Positions 24,483-34,383 are shown, counted from the first letter of the stretch. The stretch: DNA of 64,000 nucleotides from Corynebacterium sp. (GCF_030538285.1 NZ_JAUNUG010000003.1:62001-126000), one strand, 5' to 3'. Translations and numbers: made by a program. The notes: generated by a model not told the origin, from the sequence alone.

Positions 24483-25871
24483 TTAGTTCCTCACCTGGTT
24501 CTTGTGCGTGTGCATCCAGCTGGTCTGGGCCAGCACCTGGTCATTATGCTTCGCGACGATCCGTTCCAGCAGGTCATTCACCGGCAGGCTCGTGTCCTGG
24601 GGGACGGCGAATCGTCGATTGGTGGGCAGCTGCGCGGCCGCGTCGGCGCAGATCTGCTCCTCGATGTCTGCGGGGGCGTCGAAAAGCCAGCCGAAAACGG
24701 TGACGACGTGGCTGCACCCGGGTTTGAGCGCCTCCGCGGCGAGCACCATCGCCCGGGTCCGCGCCCCGATGAACGACGTCGGGGGGAACAGGAGGAAACC
24801 GAGGATATCCGGCACGGTGAGCGGATCCTCCTCCTCGCCGGACAGGGTATGCACCCAGCGGGTCACCTCCCCGCGGCGGAGGAATTCCGCCTGCCGCGGG
24901 CTCGGGCTCAGCGCCAGACCAACCGTGAGGTGGGAATCGGGCCCTTGCTGAGCGAGGAACGCCGAGACCTCCTCCCACTGCTCCGCCAGGTCGGCGCGCA
25001 GGGGCGCCGGCTCCGGCGCTTCGCTGGCGAAGGGGTTGGCCAGCGCGGTCCCCAGGTCGGGGACCTTAGGCTCCGGGACAGGAGCGGCAGGCACCTCGTC
25101 GGTGGTGGCCAGGACGGTGAGATCGGCGTGCTGGGCGCGCACCCGCTCCAGATCCTGTGGCGGGATGATGACCAGCCGGGCGCCGCGGGCGAGGGTGTCG
25201 GCGACGGAGGTGGTGCGTTCGATCGTCGAGAAGCAGAAGTCGATGCCTGCGGCGGCGACCGCGGCCACCCACAGGGTGGATTCCGCGGACGGCGCCGCCA
25301 GGACCACCGACTGCCCGGAACCGAGCGCGGCCGCCAGGTAGGCAACCATGTCGCGGCGGCGGGAGTTGGAGATCCCGGTGAAGGCCTCCGGCAGGGGGGA
25401 CTCCTCGTCATCCCAACCATCGAGGAACACAGGAATCAGCTCGGCGACCGGGCCGGAGGCCTGCGGCCACTCCGGGATGCGGGCGGCCTCGGTCTCGCGC
25501 GGGCCGAAAGGCGTCGGGATATCCGGGCTGTGCAGCGCGGCGACCGGCATGCGGGTGTCCGCGGTGACGGCCACATAGGTGAAGACGTTGCCCGGGCGGC
25601 CCGTCGCATCCGGACCGGCCGGCACGGAGGCGAAGAATACCCGCAGCCGCGGATCCCACGGGGCGGGCAGCCATGCGTAACGACGCACCAGGTGTGCCCG
25701 CTGCGAGCGGTCCGGGTACGAGGGGATGGCGGTACCGTCACCCAGCTGGGTGGGCACGGCCTCCAGCAGGGAACGCACCTGCTCCTCGCTCAAGGAACCG
25801 AGCTTTTCACCGATCTGCCAGCCACCCTGACCGCGGGTGAAGGAGGCGAAACTCAACGCTGCGGTGGTCAC
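24483..25871 (-). CDS. GTPase-associated protein 1 (GAP1-N2 domain) family protein
   Basis: 462 aa from GTG 25871, with GGGGAGG upstream and a 4-nt overlap with the preceding gene. The N-terminus is diagnostic: LSFASFTRGQGGWQIGEKLGSLSEEQVRSLLEAVPTQL, then RRYAWLP and FFASVPAGPDATGRPGNVFTYVAV, matching the GAP1-N2 pattern (F.S...G.GGWQ...G.L......L...VPT; V.AG.DATGRPGNVF). A middle part (SRRRDMVAYLAAALGSGQSVVLAAPSAESTLWVAAVA) and a helical C-terminus follow. GAP1 proteins are predicted partners of double-GTPases in NTP-dependent conflict systems; a GTPase of that type is two genes downstream. The biochemical role is not established as far as I know. Confidence 0.82.
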   Translation of the reverse strand: MTTAALSFASFTRGQGGWQIGEKLGSLSEEQVRSLLEAVPTQLGDGTAIPSYPDRSQRAHLVRRYAWLPAPWDPRLRVFFASVPAGPDATGRPGNVFTYVAVTADTRMPVAALHSPDIPTPFGPRETEAARIPEWPQASGPVAELIPVFLDGWDDEESPLPEAFTGISNSRRRDMVAYLAAALGSGQSVVLAAPSAESTLWVAAVAAAGIDFCFSTIERTTSVADTLARGARLVIIPPQDLERVRAQHADLTVLATTDEVPAAPVPEPKVPDLGTALANPFASEAPEPAPLRADLAEQWEEVSAFLAQQGPDSHLTVGLALSPSPRQAEFLRRGEVTRWVHTLSGEEEDPLTVPDILGFLLFPPTSFIGARTRAMVLAAEALKPGCSHVVTVFGWLFDAPADIEEQICADAAAQLPTNRRFAVPQDTSLPVNDLLERIVAKHNDQVLAQTSWMHTHKNQVRN

Positions 25872-27967
25872 CAGGAACCTCCCCGGGAGTTGCGGACCCG
25901 CAGGCGGGACGCCACGTCCTTCTCCACGACCACCTTGCCGGCGACGGTGTCGTCCGTCTCCTGCTCATCGTCGAGAAGGAACAGCCGGACGTAACCGCCT
26001 ACCTCCGGCGGCTGCTGCACCCACCAGGTGTACGGGTTCTCGTCCTCCTGGGCGGGCTTGCCGTTGGGCAGGCCGTGCGAGGGGACGATGACCGGCCCCT
26101 GGGTGTTGCGATTCTCCTCAATGTCCCGCACGTTCGAGCACTGCAGCGCCGTGCCGTCGTGGGAGTGCAGCGGCAGGGCCCGCGGGTTGTACACCATGGT
26201 AAAACGCGGTGGGTTACGGTCCTCCGACTCGTTGCGCCACACCGTCAGCCTCATCCCGCCCTCATCGGGGCGCAGATCATAGGAGTAGCTCTTCAGACCG
26301 CGGTACCGCAGGTGGGTGGGCTCGGCGGTGGTGTCCCGGCCCGCGTACCAGGACTTCGGGGTGAGCGTGATGTCCTCGCCCGTGTGCTCCAGGTTGACGC
26401 GGATGCCACCCTGGCGGCGGTAATCCTCCTCCAACAGCTCCTGCACCGTCGGGTTGTTCGACGTCTCGATCTGCACCATCGTCGCGCCCGACGGCCAGTC
26501 GAAGGTGATCAGCTGGCTCGACAGACGCTCCACCAGGCGCACATCCGAGATCGGGGACACCCGTTGCAGCACCTCACTGGGGCCAGCCCACGCCTTCTCA
26601 CCGTCGATGTTGACGGCCGTGATGTAGACCTCGTGCCACCCCTCCGGCCACGTCATCGTCGTGTCGGCGGTGGTGCCCGCGGGCGCCTCGCTGGTGTCGG
26701 TGGGGATCTCCCCGATGAACGCCGGATCGTCCTCGATCCACGTGTACTCCACCGGCTCGACCATCAGACCCGGGCGTGGCGGGATCTGGGACAAGAAGAT
26801 CTTCACGCTGCCCGTCGGTGGGGCCGTCCAGGAGATGAGGATGCGCTCGTTCTTGCCGTCGTTGAACTGCTGCGGGGTGTTGAGCTGCACCTGCTTGATG
26901 TCCGCGCTCGTCGACTGGGTGAGTACCTCCGAGCCCTTGCCCAGTACCTGCGAGCCCCGGAACTGGGCGGCCGGCACCAGCTGGAACTGGTAGCGGCGAC
27001 CGCGCTCGGAGGCCTCGAAGATGAAACGGCGGTCGCGGACGTCGTTGATCAGCTGGTTCGCTGGGGTGCGCAGCTCCACGGGGGACTGCTCGAGCTTCGC
27101 GTACACGCGCATCTCCGTGTGCCCCGGCAGCGGATCCCACGTACCCGTGATCGTGCCCTTCGACTCGACCAGCTGGAAATTCTCCGGCGGGAACACCACC
27201 ATCTGCTCACCCACCAGTGTCGGCTGCTCACGCAACGCCTGGGCGAGGGAGGAGGCGTGGACATTCGCCCACACCATGTAGTGGCGGACACCGTTGAGAC
27301 CGAGCTGGTCGTCGAGGAACGCGGTACCCAGCGTGGTCACCAGCGTCTGCAGATTGTCCGGGGAGGCGGTGACCTCGCGGTCGGCGGCGACGACACGGTA
27401 GATGACGTGATAGCCGGCCGGAACCTCCAGCGGGCGCCAGGAGATGAGCACCGAATCCTCCCCGGTCGGCTCGCCGTTCTCGTCGACGGGCGCCGACAGG
27501 TGCTCCACCGACATGCCCGGCGGGGTGTGATCCGGGGACATTCCGAACTGGTACGCCGCGAACAGCGAAGGATCGATGTCGAGGAAGAGCGACGGGTCGA
27601 CCTGCTGCCGGGCGGTCTCCGCGGCGGTCTTGCCCTTGAGCTCCTCCTCCAGGGCGCGCGCCAGATCCGCCAGGGACTGCGCGGCGGGTGCAGGTTCGGG
27701 CTCGGGCTCGGGATCCCGGGAGGACAGTGCGCTGAAAGGGTTCGACCTACGTGGCTCAGGTTCAGGTTCGGGCACAGGCTCGGGCTGACGTTCGGGAAAC
27801 GCGGGGGAGCTGGCGGGCTGGCCGCTCAGCAGGGCGAGGATGTCATCGGTGAGGTGCCGGGCGTTGTCCGGCAGGAGGGCTGCGACAGAATCCCGGTCGG
27901 GGTTATGCAGGGCGGCGATCTCGCGGAGCGCCGGCAGCGGGATCTCGCTGAGTGTCAGGTTGGTCAT
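25868..27967 (-). CDS. Fibronectin type III-like repeat protein (island)
   Basis: 699 aa, no signal peptide or TM. Residues 1-~50 form a helical region (LPALREIAALHNPDRDSVAALLPDNARHLTDDILALLSG), followed by a Pro/Glu-rich linker (EPVPEPEPEPRRSNPF, EPEPEPAPAA). From ~160 on there are about four beta-sandwich units with FN3 spacing: VLISWRPLEVPAGYHVIYRVV, ITGTWDPLPGHTEMRVYAKL, ILISWTAPPTGSVKIFLSQIP, and LITFDWPSGATMVQIETSNN. The last ~150 residues are another beta-rich part. Without an export signal this is probably an intracellular scaffold, unusual for FN3. It starts 10 nt after the upstream gene and overlaps the GAP1-like gene by 4 nt. Confidence 0.72.
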   Translation of the reverse strand: MTNLTLSEIPLPALREIAALHNPDRDSVAALLPDNARHLTDDILALLSGQPASSPAFPERQPEPVPEPEPEPRRSNPFSALSSRDPEPEPEPAPAAQSLADLARALEEELKGKTAAETARQQVDPSLFLDIDPSLFAAYQFGMSPDHTPPGMSVEHLSAPVDENGEPTGEDSVLISWRPLEVPAGYHVIYRVVAADREVTASPDNLQTLVTTLGTAFLDDQLGLNGVRHYMVWANVHASSLAQALREQPTLVGEQMVVFPPENFQLVESKGTITGTWDPLPGHTEMRVYAKLEQSPVELRTPANQLINDVRDRRFIFEASERGRRYQFQLVPAAQFRGSQVLGKGSEVLTQSTSADIKQVQLNTPQQFNDGKNERILISWTAPPTGSVKIFLSQIPPRPGLMVEPVEYTWIEDDPAFIGEIPTDTSEAPAGTTADTTMTWPEGWHEVYITAVNIDGEKAWAGPSEVLQRVSPISDVRLVERLSSQLITFDWPSGATMVQIETSNNPTVQELLEEDYRRQGGIRVNLEHTGEDITLTPKSWYAGRDTTAEPTHLRYRGLKSYSYDLRPDEGGMRLTVWRNESEDRNPPRFTMVYNPRALPLHSHDGTALQCSNVRDIEENRNTQGPVIVPSHGLPNGKPAQEDENPYTWWVQQPPEVGGYVRLFLLDDEQETDDTVAGKVVVEKDVASRLRVRNSRGGSW

Positions 27968-27977
27968 CGGATTCGTC

Positions 27978-30722
27978 CTAGATCAGGGAGTCCCAGTCGG
28001 GGGTGTTATTCGTTTCCTGCTGGGTCGGCGGGGTGCCGGGGGACGCCGGCTCCTGCCAGGTGGGGGACGCCGGGGCGGCGGCCTGCTGGTCGGCGAGATT
28101 CTCCAAGCGGGTGAAGTTGCCGAACTGGACCACGCTCACTGAGCTGGTCAGGGTGCCGGCGGTCTGGGCATCAGCCGGGGCGGTGAAGGTACCGCTGATT
28201 GCCGGGTCGACTGCGGTGGCACCCGCGTTCACGCCTTCGTTGTTGAGCGAACGGTTGGAGAAGTGGTGGCTGCCGTGGTCTGCGTCGCGCAGATCAGACC
28301 GGAAATCCTCCCGGCTGACGCTGACGCGTTGGCCGTCGCGGTAGAGCTCGATGGCGGCGTCACGCTGGTCGAAACGCGAGGCGATGCCATGGCCGCTGAT
28401 GGCCTTCGCCCAGACCCGATCGGCGTGGCTGCGGTCATCCGCCCCACCCTCCGCGACGAGGGTGGACAGCTTATCCAGCGGGGATCGGGAACCGGTGCCC
28501 GCCTGGCCGTGCAGTTCGTTGACGGAGGCAATGCGGGTGCCGTCGACGTGCTGGAGCTCGGCGGCGGCGTCGTCGACAAGCTGGGTGAGTGCGCGGTCTG
28601 CCCAGTCCCGCGGGAAGGCGGCGCGGCGCAGGTCGTTGACCATGCGCTGCTGCTCCTCAGACGGCAGGATCGCACGCCCCAGGCGGGTCGTGCGCGGCAG
28701 CCCGGAACTCGGGATGGTGACGGCGCTGTGATCGTGGTCGACCCGGCCCAGCGGCTGGGAGATCGCGCGCCCTAGCAGCTTCGACCAGGACAGGAACTGG
28801 TGGTAGGAGCGGGCGAGCCGCTCGACGTCATTGAGCGCCGAGTTGGAGTTGTGGCGGGCGATCTCTTCGTTGGCCACGAGCAGTCGCATCTGTTCCATGT
28901 CCTGGAGCACCCCGCGGCGGGCCCGCGCGAAGACGAGCATCTGTATACCCATGATGATCACCGTGGTGAGGAATACCAGCAGCAACGTCCACCTCCAGTC
29001 GATGCCGCTCAGCCAGTCAGCGAAACGGTATTTCGGCTGGTAATGCGCCAAGGTGAGGTATCCGATGACCAGCATGAGCACGGCCCACAAGGCAGTGAAC
29101 ATGCGCAGGGTACGGGTGAGGCGACGGTTCTCGGAGTTGTAGTCGCGGCCTTCATAACCTTGGAGCGAGTCAGCGGTGTTCCGGTGGGTGTCACGCCAAT
29201 GGCGGGCGTTGTCCTGCGCCTGCTTGAGCATCCACGTCAGGCGCTCACCCGTCTGCCAGGCGAAGGACGTGGAGACGCGGGAGACCCATTCGTTGAAACG
29301 CTCACTGAGCGCCAGGACGTTGCGGTCCGAGGTCTGCGTCACCGCGAAATCCAGGCCCTCCTTGTACAGGCGGGCGTGGTGCGAATCGTAAGGGCTGATG
29401 ACGGCGTTCTCCGGTTGCAGGCCGAGGATGTCCGTCAGCTGCGGGTGGTAGCCCTCGAAGGTGTCGGCCGGGTCGGGCACGGACATCCAGCCCTGCTCGA
29501 CGATGGCGGGATTGTGCTGATTATCGCGCGGGGCGTCGAATTCATCGCCGAGGTAGTTGGTGCCGTCGACAAGCATGAGCGAGACGCGACGGTAACCGTT
29601 CCACAGGTCGGGCAGGCTCGGCGGATCCTCGATTCGCAGGCCGCGGGAACGGGCCGAGTCCTTGAGGTCGGCGGTGGCCTCGGTCAGCTCGAACAGCCCC
29701 GGATCGGTGAAACGACCTTGGTAGGTGCCGCACACGATGTCGACTGCCGCACCCTGCCCATAGAGTGTGTTCTGCACGGCCTTGCCGATGGCGGAGTTGA
29801 TCGCATGGCCCTGGGCGTCCTTCCAGTCCTTCGGCGTGCCTATCGACGCGCGGAAGAACTCACCCAGGAACTTCTTCAGCGCCGCCCAGGCGGAAGGCTT
29901 GATCGTCTCCAGCGTCTGCAGCGGGCGGGCCGGGGTGATGAGGGAATCGCGGTAGCGGTTGAGTAGCGCATCAGCCAGCTGGCCGCTCGTGGCCTGCGGG
30001 TTCGGCATGCGCACCACCTGACGGCTGTCCTCGACCATGGGCAGCGGTAGCTGCGCGGTGACGTCGAAGACCTGCTCGCGGATCTCGGCCTCGATCTCCG
30101 AGGCATCGACCGTGCGGTGGTAGGCGCGCACGAGGCGGAAGGTGTACTCGTCGCCGGTGGAGACGGCGCGGCCCTGGTCGTCGAGAAGCGGGGCGCGCTC
30201 GGCGGAACGCCACAGACCGGTCAGTGTCGCCAAGGTGGACGCGGCGAGCTGAGAGATGGCCTGCGGATCATCGGAACGGTTGATCGGGGTCACCGAGGAG
30301 GTCGGGGAATCCGAGTCCTCCGGGGCGATGGCCACCGTGGCCCAACCCATCTCGGGGGCCGGAACGAGGGTGTCCAGCGGCAGTCGGGGCAGCAGTACCC
30401 GCACGCGCGGGTTCGTGCCGGGGACGCGGGCGTCAATGGCACCGGTCCACCGCTGCACCGCGGACATATCGAAATCCTCGAGCGGATCCAGGGCGACGAG
30501 CAGGACGTTGCCATCGATGTCACGCAGCACCTCATCAAGGGTGGACACGGACAACATCTCACCATCCGGGCGGCACACTCGCACCGCCGGCTGATCGGAG
30601 TCCAGGCGCGGGTCCACCCACGCGAAGGGCCGGACGAGTGACATCGCGGCCAGGTCCTGCAGGTGGGCACGGACCTGGTCGGCGATGGCGCCGGAACCGA
30701 AGAACATCACGGTGGGCAGCAT
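27978..30722 (-). CDS. 914-aa membrane protein with an N-terminal alpha/beta domain and two central TM segments (island)
   Basis: The N-terminus MLPTVMFFGSGAIADQVRAHLQDL looks like a Rossmann-type start, followed by VLLVALDPLEDFD. Residues ~150-530 are mixed alpha/beta with VSLMLVDGTNYLGDEF. Two TM helices at ~539-560 and ~577-600 (FTALWAVLMLVIGYLTLAHY; WTLLLVFLTTVIIMGIQMLVFA) are joined by a short loop, so both large parts face the cytoplasm. A helical part (QDMEQMRLLVANEEIARHNSNSALNDVERLA) and a disordered, Gln/Pro-rich tail end the protein. The start codon shares one base with the tubulin-like stop (TGATG). I know no named family; tubulin-like neighbours of this size recur in my memory of actinobacteria but I cannot verify that. 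Confidence 0.7.
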   Translation of the reverse strand: MLPTVMFFGSGAIADQVRAHLQDLAAMSLVRPFAWVDPRLDSDQPAVRVCRPDGEMLSVSTLDEVLRDIDGNVLLVALDPLEDFDMSAVQRWTGAIDARVPGTNPRVRVLLPRLPLDTLVPAPEMGWATVAIAPEDSDSPTSSVTPINRSDDPQAISQLAASTLATLTGLWRSAERAPLLDDQGRAVSTGDEYTFRLVRAYHRTVDASEIEAEIREQVFDVTAQLPLPMVEDSRQVVRMPNPQATSGQLADALLNRYRDSLITPARPLQTLETIKPSAWAALKKFLGEFFRASIGTPKDWKDAQGHAINSAIGKAVQNTLYGQGAAVDIVCGTYQGRFTDPGLFELTEATADLKDSARSRGLRIEDPPSLPDLWNGYRRVSLMLVDGTNYLGDEFDAPRDNQHNPAIVEQGWMSVPDPADTFEGYHPQLTDILGLQPENAVISPYDSHHARLYKEGLDFAVTQTSDRNVLALSERFNEWVSRVSTSFAWQTGERLTWMLKQAQDNARHWRDTHRNTADSLQGYEGRDYNSENRRLTRTLRMFTALWAVLMLVIGYLTLAHYQPKYRFADWLSGIDWRWTLLLVFLTTVIIMGIQMLVFARARRGVLQDMEQMRLLVANEEIARHNSNSALNDVERLARSYHQFLSWSKLLGRAISQPLGRVDHDHSAVTIPSSGLPRTTRLGRAILPSEEQQRMVNDLRRAAFPRDWADRALTQLVDDAAAELQHVDGTRIASVNELHGQAGTGSRSPLDKLSTLVAEGGADDRSHADRVWAKAISGHGIASRFDQRDAAIELYRDGQRVSVSREDFRSDLRDADHGSHHFSNRSLNNEGVNAGATAVDPAISGTFTAPADAQTAGTLTSSVSVVQFGNFTRLENLADQQAAAPASPTWQEPASPGTPPTQQETNNTPDWDSLI

Positions 30723-33700
30723 CAGATCAGGCCTCCGCCGAAGTCGGGCAGCTGGGGTTCATTGGTGGTGGGACGGGTCGGATCCGGCCGGGTGGCGCCG
30801 GGGAAGGGATCGAAACTGACCGGGGCATCGGCCTGCTTCTTCGCCTCCTCGAGGCGGGCCAGCAGATCCTCGGAGACGGCCACGACATCGGGTGCCATGT
30901 CGCGGTACAGCGGCATCCGCTTGGCGTACTCTCGGCTGGTCACCTGCGCCCACGGCTTCTCCTCCGGCTGGGAACCCGGCAGGGCCGAGCGGTTGTCGGT
31001 GACGAAGGTGGAGGCATTCTGGTGCGACTTCAGCAGTGCGGAACGTAGCAGCTCATAGCGCTCGTCGACGTCGGCCCCCAGGGTGTCCTGGGAGGGGCGG
31101 GCGCCGGTGCGCAGGAACTCCGCCAGGTGGGTGACCACCGGATGATTGACCACGCCACCAGTCGTGGGACCGGAACGGGCATCGTCGTAGATGCCGCGCA
31201 GCAGGTGGTAGGGGCGCAGGGAGCTACCCTGGCGGCCGTGCTCATCGGTGAGCGCGACGTTGGCGTAGGCCAGCAGCACAGACTCGATGACAGCGGGCAT
31301 CCAGTCGATGGCGGCCTGCATCTCGGTCGGAGGGGTCAGCATCGGGCTCGGGAAATCCACCCACGCCTGGGCCGCATTGTCGAAGATGTGCGCCGCCGCT
31401 TGCGGGGTATTGGGCTGCGAGATATGGATCTGACCGGTGGTGACACCGATGATCCAACCCGCAACCATTGCACGACGCTCATCGTCGGAAAGCGGCAACG
31501 CGGCCGGCAGTGGACGGGAACGGCGCAGGGACCAGAAGCCCTCCTGCCCCTTGCGGCGCGCCCACTCGCGGGAGATCGGGGCCAGCAGGGAGGAGAAGAC
31601 CAGCGGTGAGTAGTTCGGGTAGGAGCCGAACACGTCGATGTGGCGGACCTTCTCACCCAGGCTGAGCACCTTGGTGAACTCCCCGAGGGTGGTGTCGTCG
31701 AGGTTGTTCTTCGCGTCGAGGATCTCCTTGAGAGCATCACCCGCGCGGGTGTCCTTGAGGGGGATCTCCGAGAAGGTGAAGCGGGAGAGGTCCGGGCGGT
31801 TGTGGATGGTGGAGACCAGGTTCGCGTCGACGGCGGCCAGCGGGCGGGCCTGGGCCAGCGCCTCATTGAAGGCGGCGCGCAGGCGGGTCATGCGGTTCTG
31901 CGCCTCGATATCATTGATCGTCGCCTCGGTCATGTAGCTGCGCAGATCAGCGGAAATGAAGTTGGAGAAGTGATCGTTCGGGCGCGCGATCCAGCTGCGT
32001 GCACGGCCGAGGATATCCGCCGGGCGGATGCGGGCCCGGAACTGACCGGGGCGGGACTCGCGGGTTTCACCGCCGGTCGGGGAGTGCAGCAGGTGCTTGG
32101 AGATCCATCCGGCGCGGTTGCCACCGGTACGTCCCTCAATGGGGCGCGGGGCGAGAGTGTCCGCGGGAGCCTTCTCCGCAGCCTGGGTGTTCCACTTGCC
32201 GACGATGATCGAGCGCGAGGCGATCTTCGTGGCTTCGCGGTAGTCGAAGACACCCGGGTCATCGACCTGGATGGTCTGCAACAAATGCGCCTCGTAGTCC
32301 TGGGGGAAAGACTCCACCTCGGTGATGAGGATCTCGTTCTGGGAGCCCTTGAAACGATCGGCGATGCGCTCATCGTTGTCGTTGGGCCAGGCGACCGGCT
32401 CGTTGGTGGCCACATCCGCGAGGTTGGTGCGGGCGCGGGCGGAGGAATCGGCGATTTCGAGGGTGGCGTGGGCGGAGCGCAGCTCGTCGTCGAGACGCCC
32501 GATGACGGAACGGACGAAGTCCTCCAGGACCGGCTCCAGGTAGGAGGCGACGGAGACGAGGAAGAACTGGTGGAGCTGCCCGCGGTAGAGGTCTGCGATG
32601 GAATCCAGCAGCTGCGCCGACTGGCTGACGTTGCCGCGCCCGCTGAGCGGGGAGAGACGCTCATCCAGACCCTGCGGGGTAGCCAGGGCCGCCCGCCCGC
32701 GGGACTCGGACAGGAGTGTCTGCATCGGCTGGATGACACGCTGGGTGTAGATGTCACGCAGCTGGCTGAGGATGGCCTCCAGGTAGGGCACACCGTGGGC
32801 GGCGAGCTCATCCTCGGACATGTCGATGAGATTGTTGGTGAGGTTGTCGGCGAACTCGTAGACCGCGGCGTAGGCGGAGGAGCCCAGCTGACGCGAGATC
32901 TCGTCGTTGAGACGCGGGTCGGCGAGACGGGTGCGGATGAGCTGTGAGAACTCCTGGGACTTCATGCCGTCACCGGTGGGCAGCTGCTCCCGCAGCATCG
33001 CGGTGGCCGAACCGGAGGCGGGAGTGGCGTACTTCTCGAACACTGCGCCGAGCCAACCGCGCAGGTTGTCACTGTTCGGGGTGGCCTGGTTGAAACGCGG
33101 GTCCAGGTCGAGGCGGGTGAGCACGGCGGGGAAACGCTCGGACAGGCGGGCCTGGAGCTGCTCCTCGCCGGTTGCCGGGTTGGAGGCGTCGAGGTGACCG
33201 CGCATGAGACGCTCGAAGGCGGTCTTGGCCAGACGCTGCGCGGAGTACTCCGCGTAGCGGTCGCGGCCCATGCTCAGCTGGGCATAACCCCAGGTGGCCC
33301 AGGGCATGACATCCCACGGCAGCTTGTCGCGGTCGCCCCAGCCGAGGAAGGAGCGGTCGGCGTCCGGGGAACCGGTGTTGGCCAACAGGTAGGAGGCGAA
33401 GGAGTTCGAGGCCTCCTCAGAGGCCATGAGGGCGGCCAGCGCGCGGCCGACGCCGCGGTAGACGGTGTTGGGGGTGCCGTCGCCGAAGACGGTGCCCTGG
33501 GAACCCATGCGTGCTCCGAGGGGGAAGAGACGGGCGAAGGTCTGGTGACTGCCGAGGGACTCAATGCCGGCAGCCTTGAAGATGGCCTGGTCATTGGCGG
33601 TGGCCGCACCGGTCTGGGCGGCCAGGGCCTCACCGAACATGGCCAGGGAGTTCGGCCAGGTACCCACGACGGCGGAATCGGCCAACGTCTCGAAGATCTC

Positions 33701-34351
33701 CGGGGTATACATGAACACCGCAGTGTTCTTAGGATCGCCGTTCGGCAGGGTGGACAGGGCACGGCAGACGTCGACGAACATCGAGGCACCCGCGCCACCG
33801 GCCATGGAGGAGATCACCAGGATGATGGGAGTGGAGGCGGAAAGATCCTGACGACGCCCCGTCAGTTTCTCACTCAGCGCGTTGATCTCGGAGTCCGTGT
33901 CCGCGTCGAAGAGGTCGGACAGGGCGTTGTTGAGCTCGGTGCGGATCTTGCGGAGCGAGTTGATGGTGAGCATGCGGCCCAGGGCGCGGTACTGGCCGGC
34001 GCCATCAGAGATCGGGGTGGTGATGCGCTCCGGCTGGCGGGGAGCCCACGTGGCGATCTCCCCGAGTGCTCCCTTGGCCCCGAGGCCTGCGGAGACACCG
34101 GCGTCGAAGGTGGAGTACTGCTGGTCAGAGCCGATGCTGACATAACGGCCACCGCTTTCGGGCACGTTGCCCAGACCGGACGGGCCCGGCTCCGGGGTGC
34201 CGGCGACGTCGATGGTGACAAACTGCCATGCCTTCGGTAGTTGCGTGAGCGACGGGTCGACGCTGCGCAGCATCGCCTTGAGCTGGTCGATCATGTAGGC
34301 CTGCGTTTTGGCTCCGGAACCGCCACAGCCGACTACCAGGAATTTCTTCAA
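30722..34351 (-). CDS. Tubulin-like protein, 1209 aa (island)
   Basis: Starts at TTG 34351 (MKKFLVVGCGGSGAKTQAYMIDQLKAML), with GAGG 8 nt upstream. The N-terminal GxGGxG motif is like the first nucleotide loop of tubulin/FtsZ. Around residues 178-192, PIILVISSMAGGAGASMFVDVCRAL matches the tubulin signature GGGTGSG in the form AGGAGAS. This is the pattern of the Tubulin_2 (tubulin-like) family. The remaining ~900 residues are helical and mixed, with no TM. A nucleotide-driven polymer or switch is likely by homology; polymerisation is not shown. It is flanked by the vWA gene (32-nt gap) and the 914-aa membrane protein (1-nt overlap). Confidence 0.82.
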   Translation of the reverse strand: MKKFLVVGCGGSGAKTQAYMIDQLKAMLRSVDPSLTQLPKAWQFVTIDVAGTPEPGPSGLGNVPESGGRYVSIGSDQQYSTFDAGVSAGLGAKGALGEIATWAPRQPERITTPISDGAGQYRALGRMLTINSLRKIRTELNNALSDLFDADTDSEINALSEKLTGRRQDLSASTPIILVISSMAGGAGASMFVDVCRALSTLPNGDPKNTAVFMYTPEIFETLADSAVVGTWPNSLAMFGEALAAQTGAATANDQAIFKAAGIESLGSHQTFARLFPLGARMGSQGTVFGDGTPNTVYRGVGRALAALMASEEASNSFASYLLANTGSPDADRSFLGWGDRDKLPWDVMPWATWGYAQLSMGRDRYAEYSAQRLAKTAFERLMRGHLDASNPATGEEQLQARLSERFPAVLTRLDLDPRFNQATPNSDNLRGWLGAVFEKYATPASGSATAMLREQLPTGDGMKSQEFSQLIRTRLADPRLNDEISRQLGSSAYAAVYEFADNLTNNLIDMSEDELAAHGVPYLEAILSQLRDIYTQRVIQPMQTLLSESRGRAALATPQGLDERLSPLSGRGNVSQSAQLLDSIADLYRGQLHQFFLVSVASYLEPVLEDFVRSVIGRLDDELRSAHATLEIADSSARARTNLADVATNEPVAWPNDNDERIADRFKGSQNEILITEVESFPQDYEAHLLQTIQVDDPGVFDYREATKIASRSIIVGKWNTQAAEKAPADTLAPRPIEGRTGGNRAGWISKHLLHSPTGGETRESRPGQFRARIRPADILGRARSWIARPNDHFSNFISADLRSYMTEATINDIEAQNRMTRLRAAFNEALAQARPLAAVDANLVSTIHNRPDLSRFTFSEIPLKDTRAGDALKEILDAKNNLDDTTLGEFTKVLSLGEKVRHIDVFGSYPNYSPLVFSSLLAPISREWARRKGQEGFWSLRRSRPLPAALPLSDDERRAMVAGWIIGVTTGQIHISQPNTPQAAAHIFDNAAQAWVDFPSPMLTPPTEMQAAIDWMPAVIESVLLAYANVALTDEHGRQGSSLRPYHLLRGIYDDARSGPTTGGVVNHPVVTHLAEFLRTGARPSQDTLGADVDERYELLRSALLKSHQNASTFVTDNRSALPGSQPEEKPWAQVTSREYAKRMPLYRDMAPDVVAVSEDLLARLEEAKKQADAPVSFDPFPGATRPDPTRPTTNEPQLPDFGGGLI

Positions 34352-34383
34352 CGTGAATCCTCTTCTTCTCTATCGGTGAAATA

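Noticed and set aside
26075..28114. A 679-codon plus-strand open frame opposite the FN3-like gene
   Set aside because: Arg/His/Leu-rich shadow translation of G+C-rich coding DNA; the minus-strand protein has domain structure and operon overlaps.
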